This document shows positions 13,346 through 25,500 of a stretch of 64,000 nt of DNA, in pieces. The notes under the pieces were generated by a model. The model was given only the letters and a program-made list of their open reading frames with translations, was not told the DNA's origin and did not search any database. Source of the DNA: Rhopalosiphum padi (Eukaryota; Arthropoda; Insecta; Hemiptera; Aphididae); NCBI RefSeq assembly GCF_020882245.1, contig NC_083597.1, positions 63,714,152 through 63,778,151 of the forward strand. The letters are read 5' to 3'. The first letter of the stretch is position 1; every line of letters starts with the position of its first letter. The translations under genes and the position numbers were made by a program.

Positions 13346-14985
13346 AATCCAATAATTATTTTTACTCACCGAAATCAGATATTTTTACAGTACTACCTTT
13401 TACCAATGCTATGATTATGTTTCGCATGCAATGATATATTTTATTCTGTATATAAATATATAATGTGTATTTATGTACAGCGTGAAAGGCGTCTTGGAGT
13501 CTGAAAATTCTTTACAATTTATGCACTCACCCAAAATTGTAAGTCTAGTTGCGTTTATCAACGGAGTAACAGACATTGCTAATAGTACGGTGCGCTTAAA
13601 TTCGGCAATACCATGTTCTGAGTTCTTAATTTGGACCATAACGCATATAAATATATAATAGAAAAATATTAATGTATTTCTAGTCTGAATGATGACTTTC
13701 ATACTATAGTGGTTTTGAACAATTCAACGAGTGTGCAAAATTCTCTATTAGGTACCTATAGTTTTCGTCATTAAACAACGCTGTCATAATATACGTTTTT
13801 TCAATATTCTGAACAGTCCTTAGCGGATTTCGTCGAAGATCTTTAGTTTTTTTCTTTTAGAGGATTACATATATCCGAAATATACATGCATTGGTTCCGT
13901 CTTACTAATTTTAACATTTTACATTCAATAGAATCTGTTTTACTTTGCCATTTTCAACACATTTTTATAGACTATTAGAGTAGATTGACTAAATATTATC
14001 AAATTTAAATGTGAATGATAGGGAAATATAAGGATTGGATAATTATTGGATATTTATATTTACAATTGTTACTCTTTCATCCAAAAACCCGAAGGCCTAA
14101 ATAATAAACTTAACTTTTTAATAATTGATCAATTCAAACTCATATTGTAAACAATAGATTAAAATTTAAATCTGATTCTAAATGTAAAATTTGACATGTT
14201 ATGAGTTAGTAAGTTGTAGACAACACTGAAAAAATGTGGTTGGGGTGTCTTCTCAAGAATAAACTGTACATTATACAACGGTTCTAGCACATAGCAAGCT
14301 TAATTCAGTTCAAAGTTTGAGTTCAGCCAAACTAATTCTGTGGCATTAGTTTTAATATTAGAGTAACTTGATTTACTTATATTATCAAACTTAAAGGTAA
14401 GCTATATATTATCAAGGGCATCTTGATAAACTTTTATTCATATTTTAATTTTAAAGTTAGTTAACAATATAGTGTATAAAATATAACAATTATTTTAGGA
14501 TATGCATAGTTGAAGGAGAGAACTAATTTAACAAATAAAATAACAAAACTATGAATTTGTTTCATGACTGTGTTTTTTAACCACAAGCAAAAATAATATT
14601 TTTATTATTCAATTACATGAAAGAATAATTTTATCAACAAAATAAAGTTAAAACAAATAAATTAATAGATAATATACTTAATGGCTATATAGGTATAATA
14701 CATTAAAATATTTACCAGTTTTACATGCATTTTTTTTAGTTTTTGAATCATTTTAAACATGCAGTAAAATATTTTAATATAATTAGAAAAAAATATTGAA
14801 TAGCATAAACTAAGTTATTTTATATAGAGCATCAAAACATTTATATTTAAAATAAGAAAAAAAAATTATTATTTAGTATATTTAAGTTATACCCATTATA
14901 CTATTATGTTAAAGATTGATATAATATAATTTAAATGAGAAAAAAACAAATCTGTAAAAATCCACATCTCAAGGTATGTGTATGT
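13346..14985. other. Intergenic sequence, nothing recognised
   Basis: This is AT-rich, with one short minus-strand open stretch at 13415-13702 that could be the decayed N-terminal part of the neighbouring transposase relic. I could not match it to any domain. The YPEL5 3' UTR probably occupies the last few hundred bases. Confidence 0.3.
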
Positions 14986-17300
14986 TTATATTTCATGTTC
15001 AAGACCATCTCCTTCGGTAACCAATGCTCTTTCCAAAATAACTCTACCTTCTTTATAGCGCTGATTTTCTTCCATGGCAAATTCATATATCCATCCTAAC
15101 TTTGTATCACAATTTTTACAGGATACATCTCGCACTATATGACGACCAGTTAACATTACTCGATCTTGCACATCACTATGAAACAAGTTTAATAATTTTC
15201 AGATTATAACAGTGACAACATAAATAAATATGTACCAATGTACCCAAGTTTAATAATTTAAATTTCTAATGGTTTATAACTAATGAGGTAATGACAGTAT
15301 ATATAATTCAGCATATAGGCGCCAAGTTTTAAAAAACTTAATAGGTGCGCCTTGGTATCATAAGCATAAATGTACAATTTGGGGGATGGGGCTTAGCCCC
15401 TGGTCAATATTAGGTCCCCGTAAAATCCAATATTCTAATGGGTGCCCAATACCCCATAATAATTTCAATGGATGTCTGAGCCCCCAGGCACCCATGTACA
15501 TGGCGCCTATGATTCAGCATGAATTTTTTTAATTGATTCAGTGGTGGCTATCATATCATTAACAACAACTATGAGAACATCATAATGTATGATTACATTT
15601 TTTATTTTATTTCACAATATCATATAAATAATCAAAAACTTAGTATTATAAGGTTAAAGATTTAAGGATTATTTTTTCTAATGACCTTTTATTCACATCA
15701 ATACAGTGTATAACAAAGCCTTACGAGTATTTAGCTTTTAAAGCCATAATTGTTGGGAATTTAATGATCTGGAATGTTTATATATTTTATACTTTTCCAT
15801 TGTCTGATCAATTTTATAATATAGATAATGATATTAAATTCATATCAGGATTACCTTATAGCTAAATTGAAACGACTTCAGAACTAATTTTTATGCATGT
15901 TAGTATACAAAGAAAACAAAGAGGAACTAACATCGAAATCATTAAGTAATGAATTGAGAACATTTGGGAATTTAGAAGACGATTTATAGATTTATGCCGA
16001 CTTAATATGTATATTATTATTTATACTAATTTACCAAAAGTACTTTGCCTACTGGGAAATTTATTATTCTAAATAAAATAAAATATTATAATACTTCAAA
16101 TGTAATATAAGCATCAAGGATTCAATATGTTCTATATACATTGTACCAAATATTTTACAAGAATTTTGTTATTTTAGTATAAGTTGATACTTGATAGACC
16201 AATTATTCATATGTATTTTGTATTTTTAAATTTCAAAACCAACAAAAACCCTGAAAAAAAATCTGTACTAAATTCTACAATCTTCTAACAAGAAATTAAA
16301 AACTTTCAAAGAAATGCCTCAAAGTAAACAATTTCAACTATTTTAAGAATTGAAAATTTTTATTTTTTCTCTGTTTTGAATAGTATATTGTATTTGTACA
16401 TAATAATTTTTTTTTTTTTAAATGTAATGAATAATTTATTATAATTAATTATATATTAATTATTATAATTTATTTATAATTTATTAACTATTTATTAAAT
16501 TAAAATATGTTATGTTATCATTTAAAATGATTAAAAGTTAAGATAGTTAAAAATATGTTTTAAAAGAAATAATTTTTAAAATATTAAGTTCTTTATACAA
16601 AATATCACTAACTTAATATTACAATAATATCTCAAATACAAAATAAGTTTTATTAACAATTTTTACTTTTATAGAATTTCTGCAGTAATGTCGCAGAAAA
16701 TAAAATTTTCTTAACCTAAGCAATACTGTTTTTAAACCTGAATAATACAGTATAATACTAATGTTTTAAACCAGCAGTTCTTAAACTGTGTACCATAGTC
16801 TTCTATTAGTGGTTTGGGCACATAATGTAAAATATTTATATATTTATAAAAAAAAGGTATTTGAAAGAAAATGGACAATGGAGTTAGTCTTAAAGTTTTT
16901 CATCAGGGGTCTGTATTATATAAAAGGTTAAGAATTGATGTATTATACCATAACATAAATGCTTATAAAAACAATGGATAAACATAATAATTTACAGATT
17001 AATCTCTTCAGCAATTTAGAGATCAAATTAATGAATTCAGTTAATTTTCTAATGTAAAATTAGTATAGATAATAAAATTAAAACTTTTTAAGAATATCTA
17101 TTTATCATTTTATTATCTTATAAACTAGTAACACCATACCTATAATTGAGGTTTACAACTTTGTTGAATAGAAATGCTCGACCCGTTGCACCTGTGAATC
17201 TGGTACTAATCAACTCATCACGATTAGTCAGATTTGTGTCGCATGCAGCACACGCATACAGTCGATCACCGCCTACGTGATCAAGGAATATTCGACCCAT
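14986..17300 (-). CDS. YPEL5: Yippee-like protein 5
   Basis: YPEL5 is a small Yippee-family zinc-binding protein, associated in animals with the CTLH/MAEA-RANBP9 ubiquitin ligase and with centrosomes. Two coding exons, 17140-17300 and 14986-15175, splice AG|GTATGG to TTTCATAG|TGATG and restore Tyr-Ser-Asp across the junction. The product is 116 aa, close to the vertebrate length of 121. The Yippee zinc site is complete, with CAAC in exon 1 and CKNC in exon 2. Conserved segments include [31 protein letters not shown] and LGWIYEFA. The ATG at 17300 is preferred because MGRIF is the family N-terminus. Sequence upstream to 17323 is 5' UTR behind a TTTATAG acceptor, so at least one noncoding exon lies further upstream. 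Confidence 0.95.
15314..15511. mobile_element. hAT-like MITE in YPEL5 intron
   Basis: The ends TATAGGCGCCA and, inverted, CATAGGCGCCA enclose 198 bp. Both sides carry the same ATTCAGCA octamer, a target duplication of hAT length. The interior is GC-rich (GGGGATGGGGCTTAGCCCC) against an AT-rich intron and has no coding capacity. Confidence 0.75.
16773..16939. mobile_element. Possible eroded MITE in YPEL5 intron
   Basis: CAGTTCTTAAACTGTG on the left resembles the inverted right end CAATTCTTAACCTTTT, a wording common to hAT-derived MITEs. Target duplication is not clear. Confidence 0.3.
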
Positions 17301-17323
17301 GGGGACTGATTCGACTAGTTGGA

Positions 17324-20300
17324 CTATAAAAAATGGCAAACAATTAGAATTATGATGTCACTGTTTTTTTTTTCACGTAGTACACTCATTAATTATTAAG
17401 TCAGTGTTTAAGATCAATAAACCTAATGTCCTACCCCTATTGGTCGTAGCAAATTTGATTTAGTATATTCGTTATCCAATAGGTTAATATGTGTTTGTGT
17501 TAGTTTAATGATATCGTGATTGAAACTTAAAAAGTATTTTTCTTTATTTTTAACAACAGAATTAAGTTGATCTACATGAAATAATTGCACAGGAATGTAA
17601 GTGAACAAACACTAATCGGTTATCGGTTTAATACAGAATTTTAAGTTTAATACGATTATCACGTACAAGATGACCAAACACGAGAGTCGGAGTGTAAAAC
17701 TGAGACGCAATAAACATTAAATAATAAATTACGTCTTTTTACTTTTTACTATTATTTACGTCTTTTTGTGTTTACTTTCGATCATTCAGCGTAATCAGCT
17801 GTTTTCTGAACAATAACAACGTATCAGCTGAGTTCTAAGGGCAGGTAGAATCGTTGTGATCTGTTATAATTTTTAGTTTATCTAAAAAATACTAAAACTA
17901 AATAGACTAATAACCACGATTTAAGAAAGATAAATACCTAATTAAAAGGAGTCGGATTTTTATGATTTTACATACCTATTTGTTTCTTGTGTATACCATT
18001 AAACTATATAATAAGTGTTTGGCATTTAATGAGGAACAAGATTTTATTTACGATTCATAAAACATGGAGTTCATAAAAAAAAAAAAATTTATTTTGCATA
18101 AAAAGCATAATATTTTAGGGGTTTGAGAATAATAAACAATATTTTTATTTTTTAAATATTTTACTAAAGAAAATAATAACTACTATGTAACATATTATTT
18201 TTATGCATTACTTATAAACCAATTGATTTTTATTGTAAACAAAACATAGTAAATTGAATTATTTTAACTTATTCTAAATCAAATTGATTAAATAAATTTA
18301 AACTGAATATATATTTATTTTTTTTTACATAATATATTTAAAAAAGAATATATTGCATTTTTAAGGACTTAAAATATCATATATTTATAGTATTTTAAAA
18401 GATTATTAAGAGAATATATTGCCTATTTTAAGCGATATAAAGCTGCATAAGCCGTGGATTATAATTAATAATAATGTTCACGATAAAAAAATTATATTTT
18501 ATTATACATTATCAATAGTTATTATTTATTATTTAATTTAATTACTAAATGACTAAATCGATGACGAAGTATTCATTATTGAAGTTAATTTATAGAAAAT
18601 TAGAAAATAATACCTCCGATACTTACATTATTACTATATTATCAATTGTTAGTTCTTACGTAATGTTTGGGAAGCCTTTGAAAAATATTTGTTATTTAAT
18701 ATGGCCTACAGTTTAACCTCTCGTTCTTTTGTGTTTCGAATGTTGAATGGTAAAATATTGATTAAAAGATCATTCTGTTTTTTAAGCTACCACTCAGACT
18801 TACAATTATTTATCAAGGTAGGTTAATATTAATTTTTTTCAAATAAATTCTCATACGTTTTTAGTCGTGGATTGTTCATATTTTGTGAAACAATTACAGT
18901 ATTGTGATTTATGAGCAACCTATAATAGTCTATAGAGAGGTATCCATTAATTCATTATTATTGTACTAAAAATATGTATGTTTATTTAATTAGAATAGAA
19001 TTTAGCTATTTGACTGTTCAAGTATCAATTATCTTTATTTTTTAATATTTTTATTTACTTACAAATGGTTGACTATTTACAGATAAAAAAAAAAAAAAAC
19101 TAAATACTTTTTAGAGTATTTAGATTAAATTCTGATAAACTAACTGTAGAATAAATATAACAATTAAGTACTTATCGTTATCTTGTAAAGTGTGAATTTT
19201 GAAATTAAAAGTTAATTGATATCTAATTTTAAACATATAAAATTGAAATATCTATTGTTAATTATTGTTTAACCATTATTAATTTCAGTTTAAAACAATT
19301 TAAAAATTTTTTGTTCTTTTTTTTAAAATGTTTTGTTTCATAAATATTAATATTATTAAATACAATTAATTAATGTTCATTATTAAATTAAATAATTATA
19401 TACGTGTTAAAAGGTAATTTAAAAATTTTTTGTAGTTACCTAACTAAAAATTATCCAATTGAATAACTTGAGATGTAAATTTCTCTAATGAGTGAATTTA
19501 AATTAAACTTTTTTTTTATTATTCTTGGTACAGTTTCAACACCTTATGTTATGTTATTAGTTTAAAACAATATTAAATATTAATGCTATATAATATGTTT
19601 AAATACAATGGTTTGATTGTCCTAGATTAAGTTGTACATATTAAATATGTTTGAGAAATGAGATAATATTTTGATGTTATCTTTTATTGGGTTAAGGGCT
19701 TCAAAGAGGTTGTCAGATATTCTTATGTATTTTTTTAGTTTTCATATAATTTTGACAATACATAAGGTGATTGACTGTAAGAGCCAAGAGGTTCTCCACA
19801 TGTTTGTTTCATTTCTTCACATAAGATGACCACGGGACATCTTTGAGTGACCTTTACCTAGCCTGTTTATAATTAATTCATCGTTGCAATTGAATGAATG
19901 GGTTTAATCAAGTATATGATAGTATTTTTAATTTCTCTGAATTTGTTATTTGATATATGCTACCATTTGAATTCCCATAAATTAGTACAATAGTTGCTAA
20001 CATTATTATAAATCCGAATAATTGAAAATTTGGTTAGATTGAGCTATTTTATTCAAACAGTTTTAAAGTACATTGTTGTAAATTACAAAATATTGTCTTT
20101 GACATTTTCGCAATTAAAAGAAAAAATTGTATTTAAAACGTTGAAAAACATAAATATTTATATATCATAGTACTTTTATTATTTTTACACTTTTTAACTA
20201 TTGCTGGTAAGATTTAAACAACATTTAAGACTTACCTACGGTTTGAACTCAGACAATCTTAAATACCTCCAAAATGTTAAGCTAAATGGAACAACAAAAA

Positions 20301-20686
20301 TCAATTATTTATTCCAATTTTAATACAGGACACAGTTTTTAAAGATGTACATGGCTTAAATTATATGTTGGTAATCATACTATATATAGAATGGATAATT
20401 GTTAACCATTTATTTTGGCTAATAAATAAATTAATATGGAATAGGTTTTTAAATTGTATATAAATATTTTTTTTTTATGAATAGATAGTATTCACATTTT
20501 TTAAATGTTTTAAAATCTTTGCATAATAATGATAATATAAAAAATATAGCAATAGTGTCTACTTGACATGATAATCCCAAAACAATCTGATACTGACAAG
20601 TAGTGGTAGGGTAACCGATAAATACCTTCCAAATTCATCAGAATTTAAAAATAAAATTAATTTTATATATTTTATGTGCTTAGGTG
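17324..20686. other. Divergent upstream region of YPEL5 and MOCS2
   Basis: This 3.4-kb AT-rich stretch separates two genes transcribed away from each other. It must contain the 5' noncoding exons and promoters of both, since YPEL5 has an acceptor at 17324-17325 and MOCS2 an acceptor AG at 20682-20683. A slightly less AT-rich patch at 17640-17860 is the best candidate for the YPEL5 first exon or promoter. No other coding sequence was recognised. Confidence 0.4.
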
Positions 20687-21024
20687 ATGACTGTGGTAAA
20701 TGTTACAATTGTATTTTTTGCTCAAGCTCGTGAATTGTCTAAAGTAAAGAGTACAACTGTTCAATTGCCACAAACCTTATTTGGACACGATTTACGTTCC
20801 ATGTTGGTAGATCAATTTAATTTATTGTCAATAGGAAATAAATTTATATTAGCTGTAAATGAGAGTTATATATCTGATGATTTGCAAATTACCTTAAAAG
20901 AAAAGGACATTGTGGCTGTTATCCCACCAATAAGTGGAGGTATTAAACTAGTTAATAAATTTAATTCAAAACAGTTTTCTTACAAACCTAGAATTTCTAG
21001 TAATTAAATTTGTTGTCAGGTTAA
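20687..21024 (+). CDS. MOCS2: Molybdopterin synthase sulfur carrier subunit (MOCS2A)
   Basis: This is the small ubiquitin-fold subunit that carries sulfur as a C-terminal thiocarboxylate to build molybdopterin. Proposed exons are 20687-20939 and 21020-21024, giving 85 aa (human 88). The protein starts MTVVNVTIVFFAQARELSKV and ends DIVAVIPPISGG, the family signature whose last Gly must be C-terminal. Unspliced, the frame runs 21 residues past Gly-Gly to a stop at 21005-21007. An 80-nt GT-AG intron at 20940-21019 instead joins GGAG to GTTAA and yields exactly Gly-Gly-stop. A splice acceptor precedes the ATG (AG at 20682-20683), so the leader has an upstream exon. It is followed, five bases after the stop, by the large-subunit frame. 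The intron is inferred, not observed in a transcript. Confidence 0.88.
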
Positions 21025-21029
21025 AAGAA

Positions 21030-21585
21030 ATGACTGATTTAAAAATTCTGAATTCTGAACTGGACATTGGCTCTGCTATGAATTCTGTCAACTTGCCGCA
21101 ATGTGGAGCTATATCAATATTTGTTGGAACAACTAGAGAACACTTTAATGGGAATAAAGTAAAAACATTATATTATGAAGCTTATGAGTCAATGGCATTG
21201 AATCAAATGAAAAGTATCACTGTGTTGACTAGAAAAAAATGGCCTGAAGTTGTGAACATTGCAATACATCACAGGTAATTTAAAGAATTGATAAATTACA
21301 TTGATAGGTTATATCTTAGCTTTTTAAGTATAATTAATATTGCTTGTTTAATAACCACTATTCTATACAAGGATTGGCGAAGTAAAAGTAGGAGAAGCTG
21401 GTGTAGTGATTGCCGCATCATCTCCTCATCGCAAACACGCTCAAGAAGCCGTATCATTTATACTTGACAGACTAAAAACTACAGTTCCCATTTTTAAAAA
21501 AGAACAGTACGAAGACGGCAGTGGAGTATGGAAAGCTAATGAAGAATGTGCCTGGAAAAGTAACAATAATGTATCAAATTGTTAA
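21030..21585 (+). CDS. MOCS2: Molybdopterin synthase catalytic subunit (MOCS2B)
   Basis: This is the large MoaE-like subunit, which transfers two sulfurs from MOCS2A to precursor Z (cPMP) to make molybdopterin, the molybdenum-binding pterin. Exons 21030-21274 and 21372-21585 join within CACAG|G to keep His-His-Arg and give 152 aa. Recognisable motifs are [37 protein letters not shown] and [19 protein letters not shown], the last containing the adjacent lysines of the MoaE active site. The start lies 5 nt after the proposed MOCS2A stop, so one mRNA carries two consecutive frames, as in other animals, though here they do not overlap. An AATAAA at 21592-21597 lies immediately after the stop and suggests a very short 3' UTR. 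Confidence 0.95.
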
Positions 21586-21591
21586 ATGTTA

Positions 21592-21597
21592 AATAAA
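21592..21597 (+). promoter_or_regulatory. Candidate poly(A) signal of MOCS2
   Basis: A canonical AATAAA begins 7 bp after the MOCS2B stop codon. Confidence 0.4.
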
Positions 21598-22597
21598 ATT
21601 AATTGGACTTTATCTTATTTGGATACTTGATTATTTAATACTTAAAATAACTATAGTGAATAAGTTATGATGGTGAATTGAGTTCAGGAATTATATATTA
21701 TTCACATAAGTGAGATTAGTATACATTAAAATTATATTAATTATAAATAAATAATCTTTGAGCTCCTACAAGCTGCTATAAATATATACGTAATATATAA
21801 GTAAAAAAATTGTTCATAATCCTAATTCATATTACTTCATGACCATTAATAACACAAGAAATATGTATTAATCCCCATTTTTTACAAGGAATAGATAGCT
21901 GTGGTATACAAACACTTTTTGGAAACAGGAAAATAATATTCCTTGAGGTCTTCCCTGTAGTATATGTCTATGTAGTATCTATGTTTATTTATAAGCTTAA
22001 CTTATGAGTTCTTTTACTGGTTACAATTTAAAATGTTTTTTGCATTCATGTATTACCATTGATTTAATCAATTAAATCAATGGTATTACTAACCAAGTGT
22101 ATTACTACTGTAACAAAAAAATACAAAAAAATAATCATCAAAATGAATGTTTTTAATTTTTTCTCCTATTTTCTGTACAAAATGTTCAAAATGACAAATT
22201 AAACATCTGGTTAATAGTATAAAATTTAACATATAACAAATCAAAACACTTATGTCTTAAACAGACTAAGAATAATGGAACCACAATACTATGGCACTAG
22301 AATTAGAAAAAAAAATATATAATAGATTGCATCTTCGTTTTTACTATATTTATCATTTGGTGTCTCAGTAGTTCATGTACAACTGTTAACCACTCAATAT
22401 AGTTTTTTTCTTCAAAAATAAAATACGTAGAACGTGCTATAGGTTTTGCAAAAATATACTACGATCACATTCTATTATACAATTGTCAGACAAAAGTTTT
22501 GATTGTTAAAAACAAAATGCAAAAATGAATCATTAAATTAAAAAATATATGAAAATATATAATAAAAGTATTTTGGTCTTTGATATGTAGTCGATGT
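21598..22597. other. Convergent 3' intergenic region MOCS2/ATG2
   Basis: About 1 kb lies between convergent genes. It is AT-rich, with the ATG2 3' UTR in the right part and a near-perfect palindrome at 22050-22089. No gene was recognised. Confidence 0.4.
22050..22089. repeat. Near-perfect 40-bp inverted repeat
   Basis: Arms of 19 bp (GTATTACCATTGATTTAAT and its inverted partner) flank a CA centre with a single mismatch. It sits between converging transcripts and could form a hairpin in RNA of either strand. Confidence 0.75.
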
Positions 22598-25500
22598 TTA
22601 GTCGCACCTCCATTTTTGCATTGCTTCAACACGGGCATCCGGTGCCAGTTGACAACGAACACCTTGAAGTACATTGCACGTTGCTTGACTAGCAAGTATA
22701 ATGGGTGTAAGGGCAGTAGGAGGTATTTGCCGCATAACACCACCAACCATACCAGCAGTACCCTTGTTTTCGTGCTCTTCACTTGCCACTCTAACTATAG
22801 TTTGTGCTGTTTCACCAAGACCCTAAAACGAGTACAATATAGATCAGTAACATTAAATTACACCCAGACAAATACAATTTTTTTTTCTAGAAATAAACAT
22901 AATAGGATAATTGTATGAATTTATACCTAAGAACACTTTTTGGAAATTATTAAATATAGTATGGGACTAAATTTAATAAGATTAATTTTTATAAAATAAT
23001 ATTTTCATAATTTATGATTCCAATGCAAAATAACTTTGAATAATACTCAACGAGTTACATATTTATTTTTATCTTTTTATATTTTCATAAATAGCTGCTT
23101 AAAAGTTAATTATATTTTTTAATGTATTAGATACCAATGTAAATATTTAACAAAAACTGGGAAATTAAACTGAGGCTGAAGGAGTAAGTGCCCTCCCCCC
23201 TATATTTTGTTTTATCCCACATTTATATTGACAACTTAAAATAAACTTAAATTAAATTTAAATGCTAAATGCTTAAAAGTGTTTCAGTTATATATAACAT
23301 GACTTAAGACAATGCTTTATATTTTGAATCATTTTAATTAAATTACCAAGGCTTTTAAAAAGTAATTCATTTATATATTTTATTAGGTATATTTTGTAGT
23401 ATGAAAAAATATGTTGATCAAAATTAAGTGGAAGGATAACAATAATATTGAAATACATTAGCTCTATCTCTCCCAATGATTATTGAAAATAATATTATCT
23501 ACCAAGTGAAAAAAATTCTGCCACTTTCACTAACTATCAGTAAAAAAAATAAGTGTTCATTGATTTCAAACCATTATAAATACTCTAATTATCAACTAAT
23601 AAGCAGTAATATATTTATACTGGAGCCCTCAAGAGCTACAAGATCATTATAATTTCATTAAAAAAAAATACTGTATATATATATATTTTAAATTTAAATT
23701 ATATTTGTGTAATTAATTTGGTTTAAAATACGAAAACAATTCTATAGCATCGGATTCTTTTTATCATTAATATTTACTATTTAGTATTTAATAATTTAAT
23801 TTCTACATTTATGGGGCCCTACATCCTATAAGCCCTAGGGTCACACCTAGTTTCATGACATTGCTAATAAGTAAATAAAATATAAATATAAATATAAAAA
23901 TATAATAATAATAATAATTATATATATATAATATATATTATAAATATTTATAATCAATAGTATTAAAATATAATATATATATAAATATATAATAATATTA
24001 TATATAATATAACATAAAAGTAATTTAAATACTAACTTCTTTAACCAACATAACAGCAGTCGTTACTCCTTCTCGAATGTCGGCAGGATGTGAACGTTTA
24101 TTTGGACGATTTCTCTTCTTCCCTTCTTGTAGTCTTAGTTGCCGCATACTAGGTCCTGGGTTTACCATGTCATAAGTAGTTTCGGCTACCCTCTATAAAA
24201 AAATTATAAATATAAATGCCTTCTATTAACACCTTTATAGGAACACTCATACAAACCTGAATTAGATTTACAATTCTGGTGGCTATTTCAAGAGCTGCCA
24301 TTGCTGTAGATGTAGTAAATGAATTAGCACCTCTTTGTAAACCTCTGACAATCCTACCATCTTTTTGGTATTGTTCAATAGGAAGTTGCACTAGATCTCT
24401 GAAGCCTTGTATTAGTCTGACAAACGAATACATTGGACCCACACCACCAAGTAATGATGGAAGTTGATGTTTTTTTATATCTTGTAACCATTCCTGGGTA
24501 ATATATGTCAATAGTTTGTCGAATCCAAGTAAACTATATAATTCAATAACTAATATAAATCTATGATGATAAAACATTTAAGAAGATTATTATGTTTTCT
24601 TACCCATGCTTATGAACAATACGTTTCAAAGTGATCTCTGAACAGTTGAGTTGTGCTAATCCCATTAGTAAACCAGCCAAAGAACCTTGTCTCAAATCAA
24701 TATGTCGTCCTTCATAATCTAAGCGTATAGTAACATCTGGAGAAAACACAAATTGTCTTATGTAAACAGGAGCTTTACTGTCACTTGGACTTGGGCTAGC
24801 GTCTGGTTTGGGAATAACAGGTATATCTTTTAATCCAAAATGCTGATCAAATTCGTCATTTAATTGAATCAATGGGTTAGGTGCAATATCCTGCTGGCCA
24901 TCAACTGTGTTTCCAAATGTCATAATTGGTTCTTCTGATTTTGTGGGTATTTTCTTTTCAGCCATTACTTCTACAAAAAACAAAGATTAAAAAAAAAAAA
25001 TCAAAATTCGATAAAGAAGAGAAAAGTTATAATACCATCTTTGGTTTTTTGACCAAGTGCATTAAATTGATTTACAAATGAGATTAGGAATATCAATGAA
25101 TCTTGATCAATGTTAAGTCTTAATGGTAACATGGACACCTTGACACAACATTCTTGAACCTTTAGATTGGAATCGGGTCGTGTATGAGCAGCTTTGGCAA
25201 CAAACTATTAAAATTTGTATTTAAATTATTTTTTGAAAAAAAAAAATCTATCCACCTCATTTACCATATTTGCATCCTGTTGTTTAGGCATTGCTTCACT
25301 TGAGTAGAGATATAAAAATTTATTGATGTTAGACGATGCTAGTTTGTCACGAATTTCTAAGTCTTGAATCAGAATCACTTGCCTCATTGCTTGCTTTGTA
25401 TGTGATGGATAAATTTCATGCTGGAATCGTACCTAATAATACAATTGTTATAATTTTATATTTAAATTCATACATACAACATTAAAATATACCTTATTTA

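Noticed and set aside
20940..21007. MOCS2A extension of 21 residues beyond Gly-Gly
   Set aside because: The family requires a C-terminal Gly-Gly, and a consensus GT-AG intron gives it exactly. The extension is better read as intron sequence.
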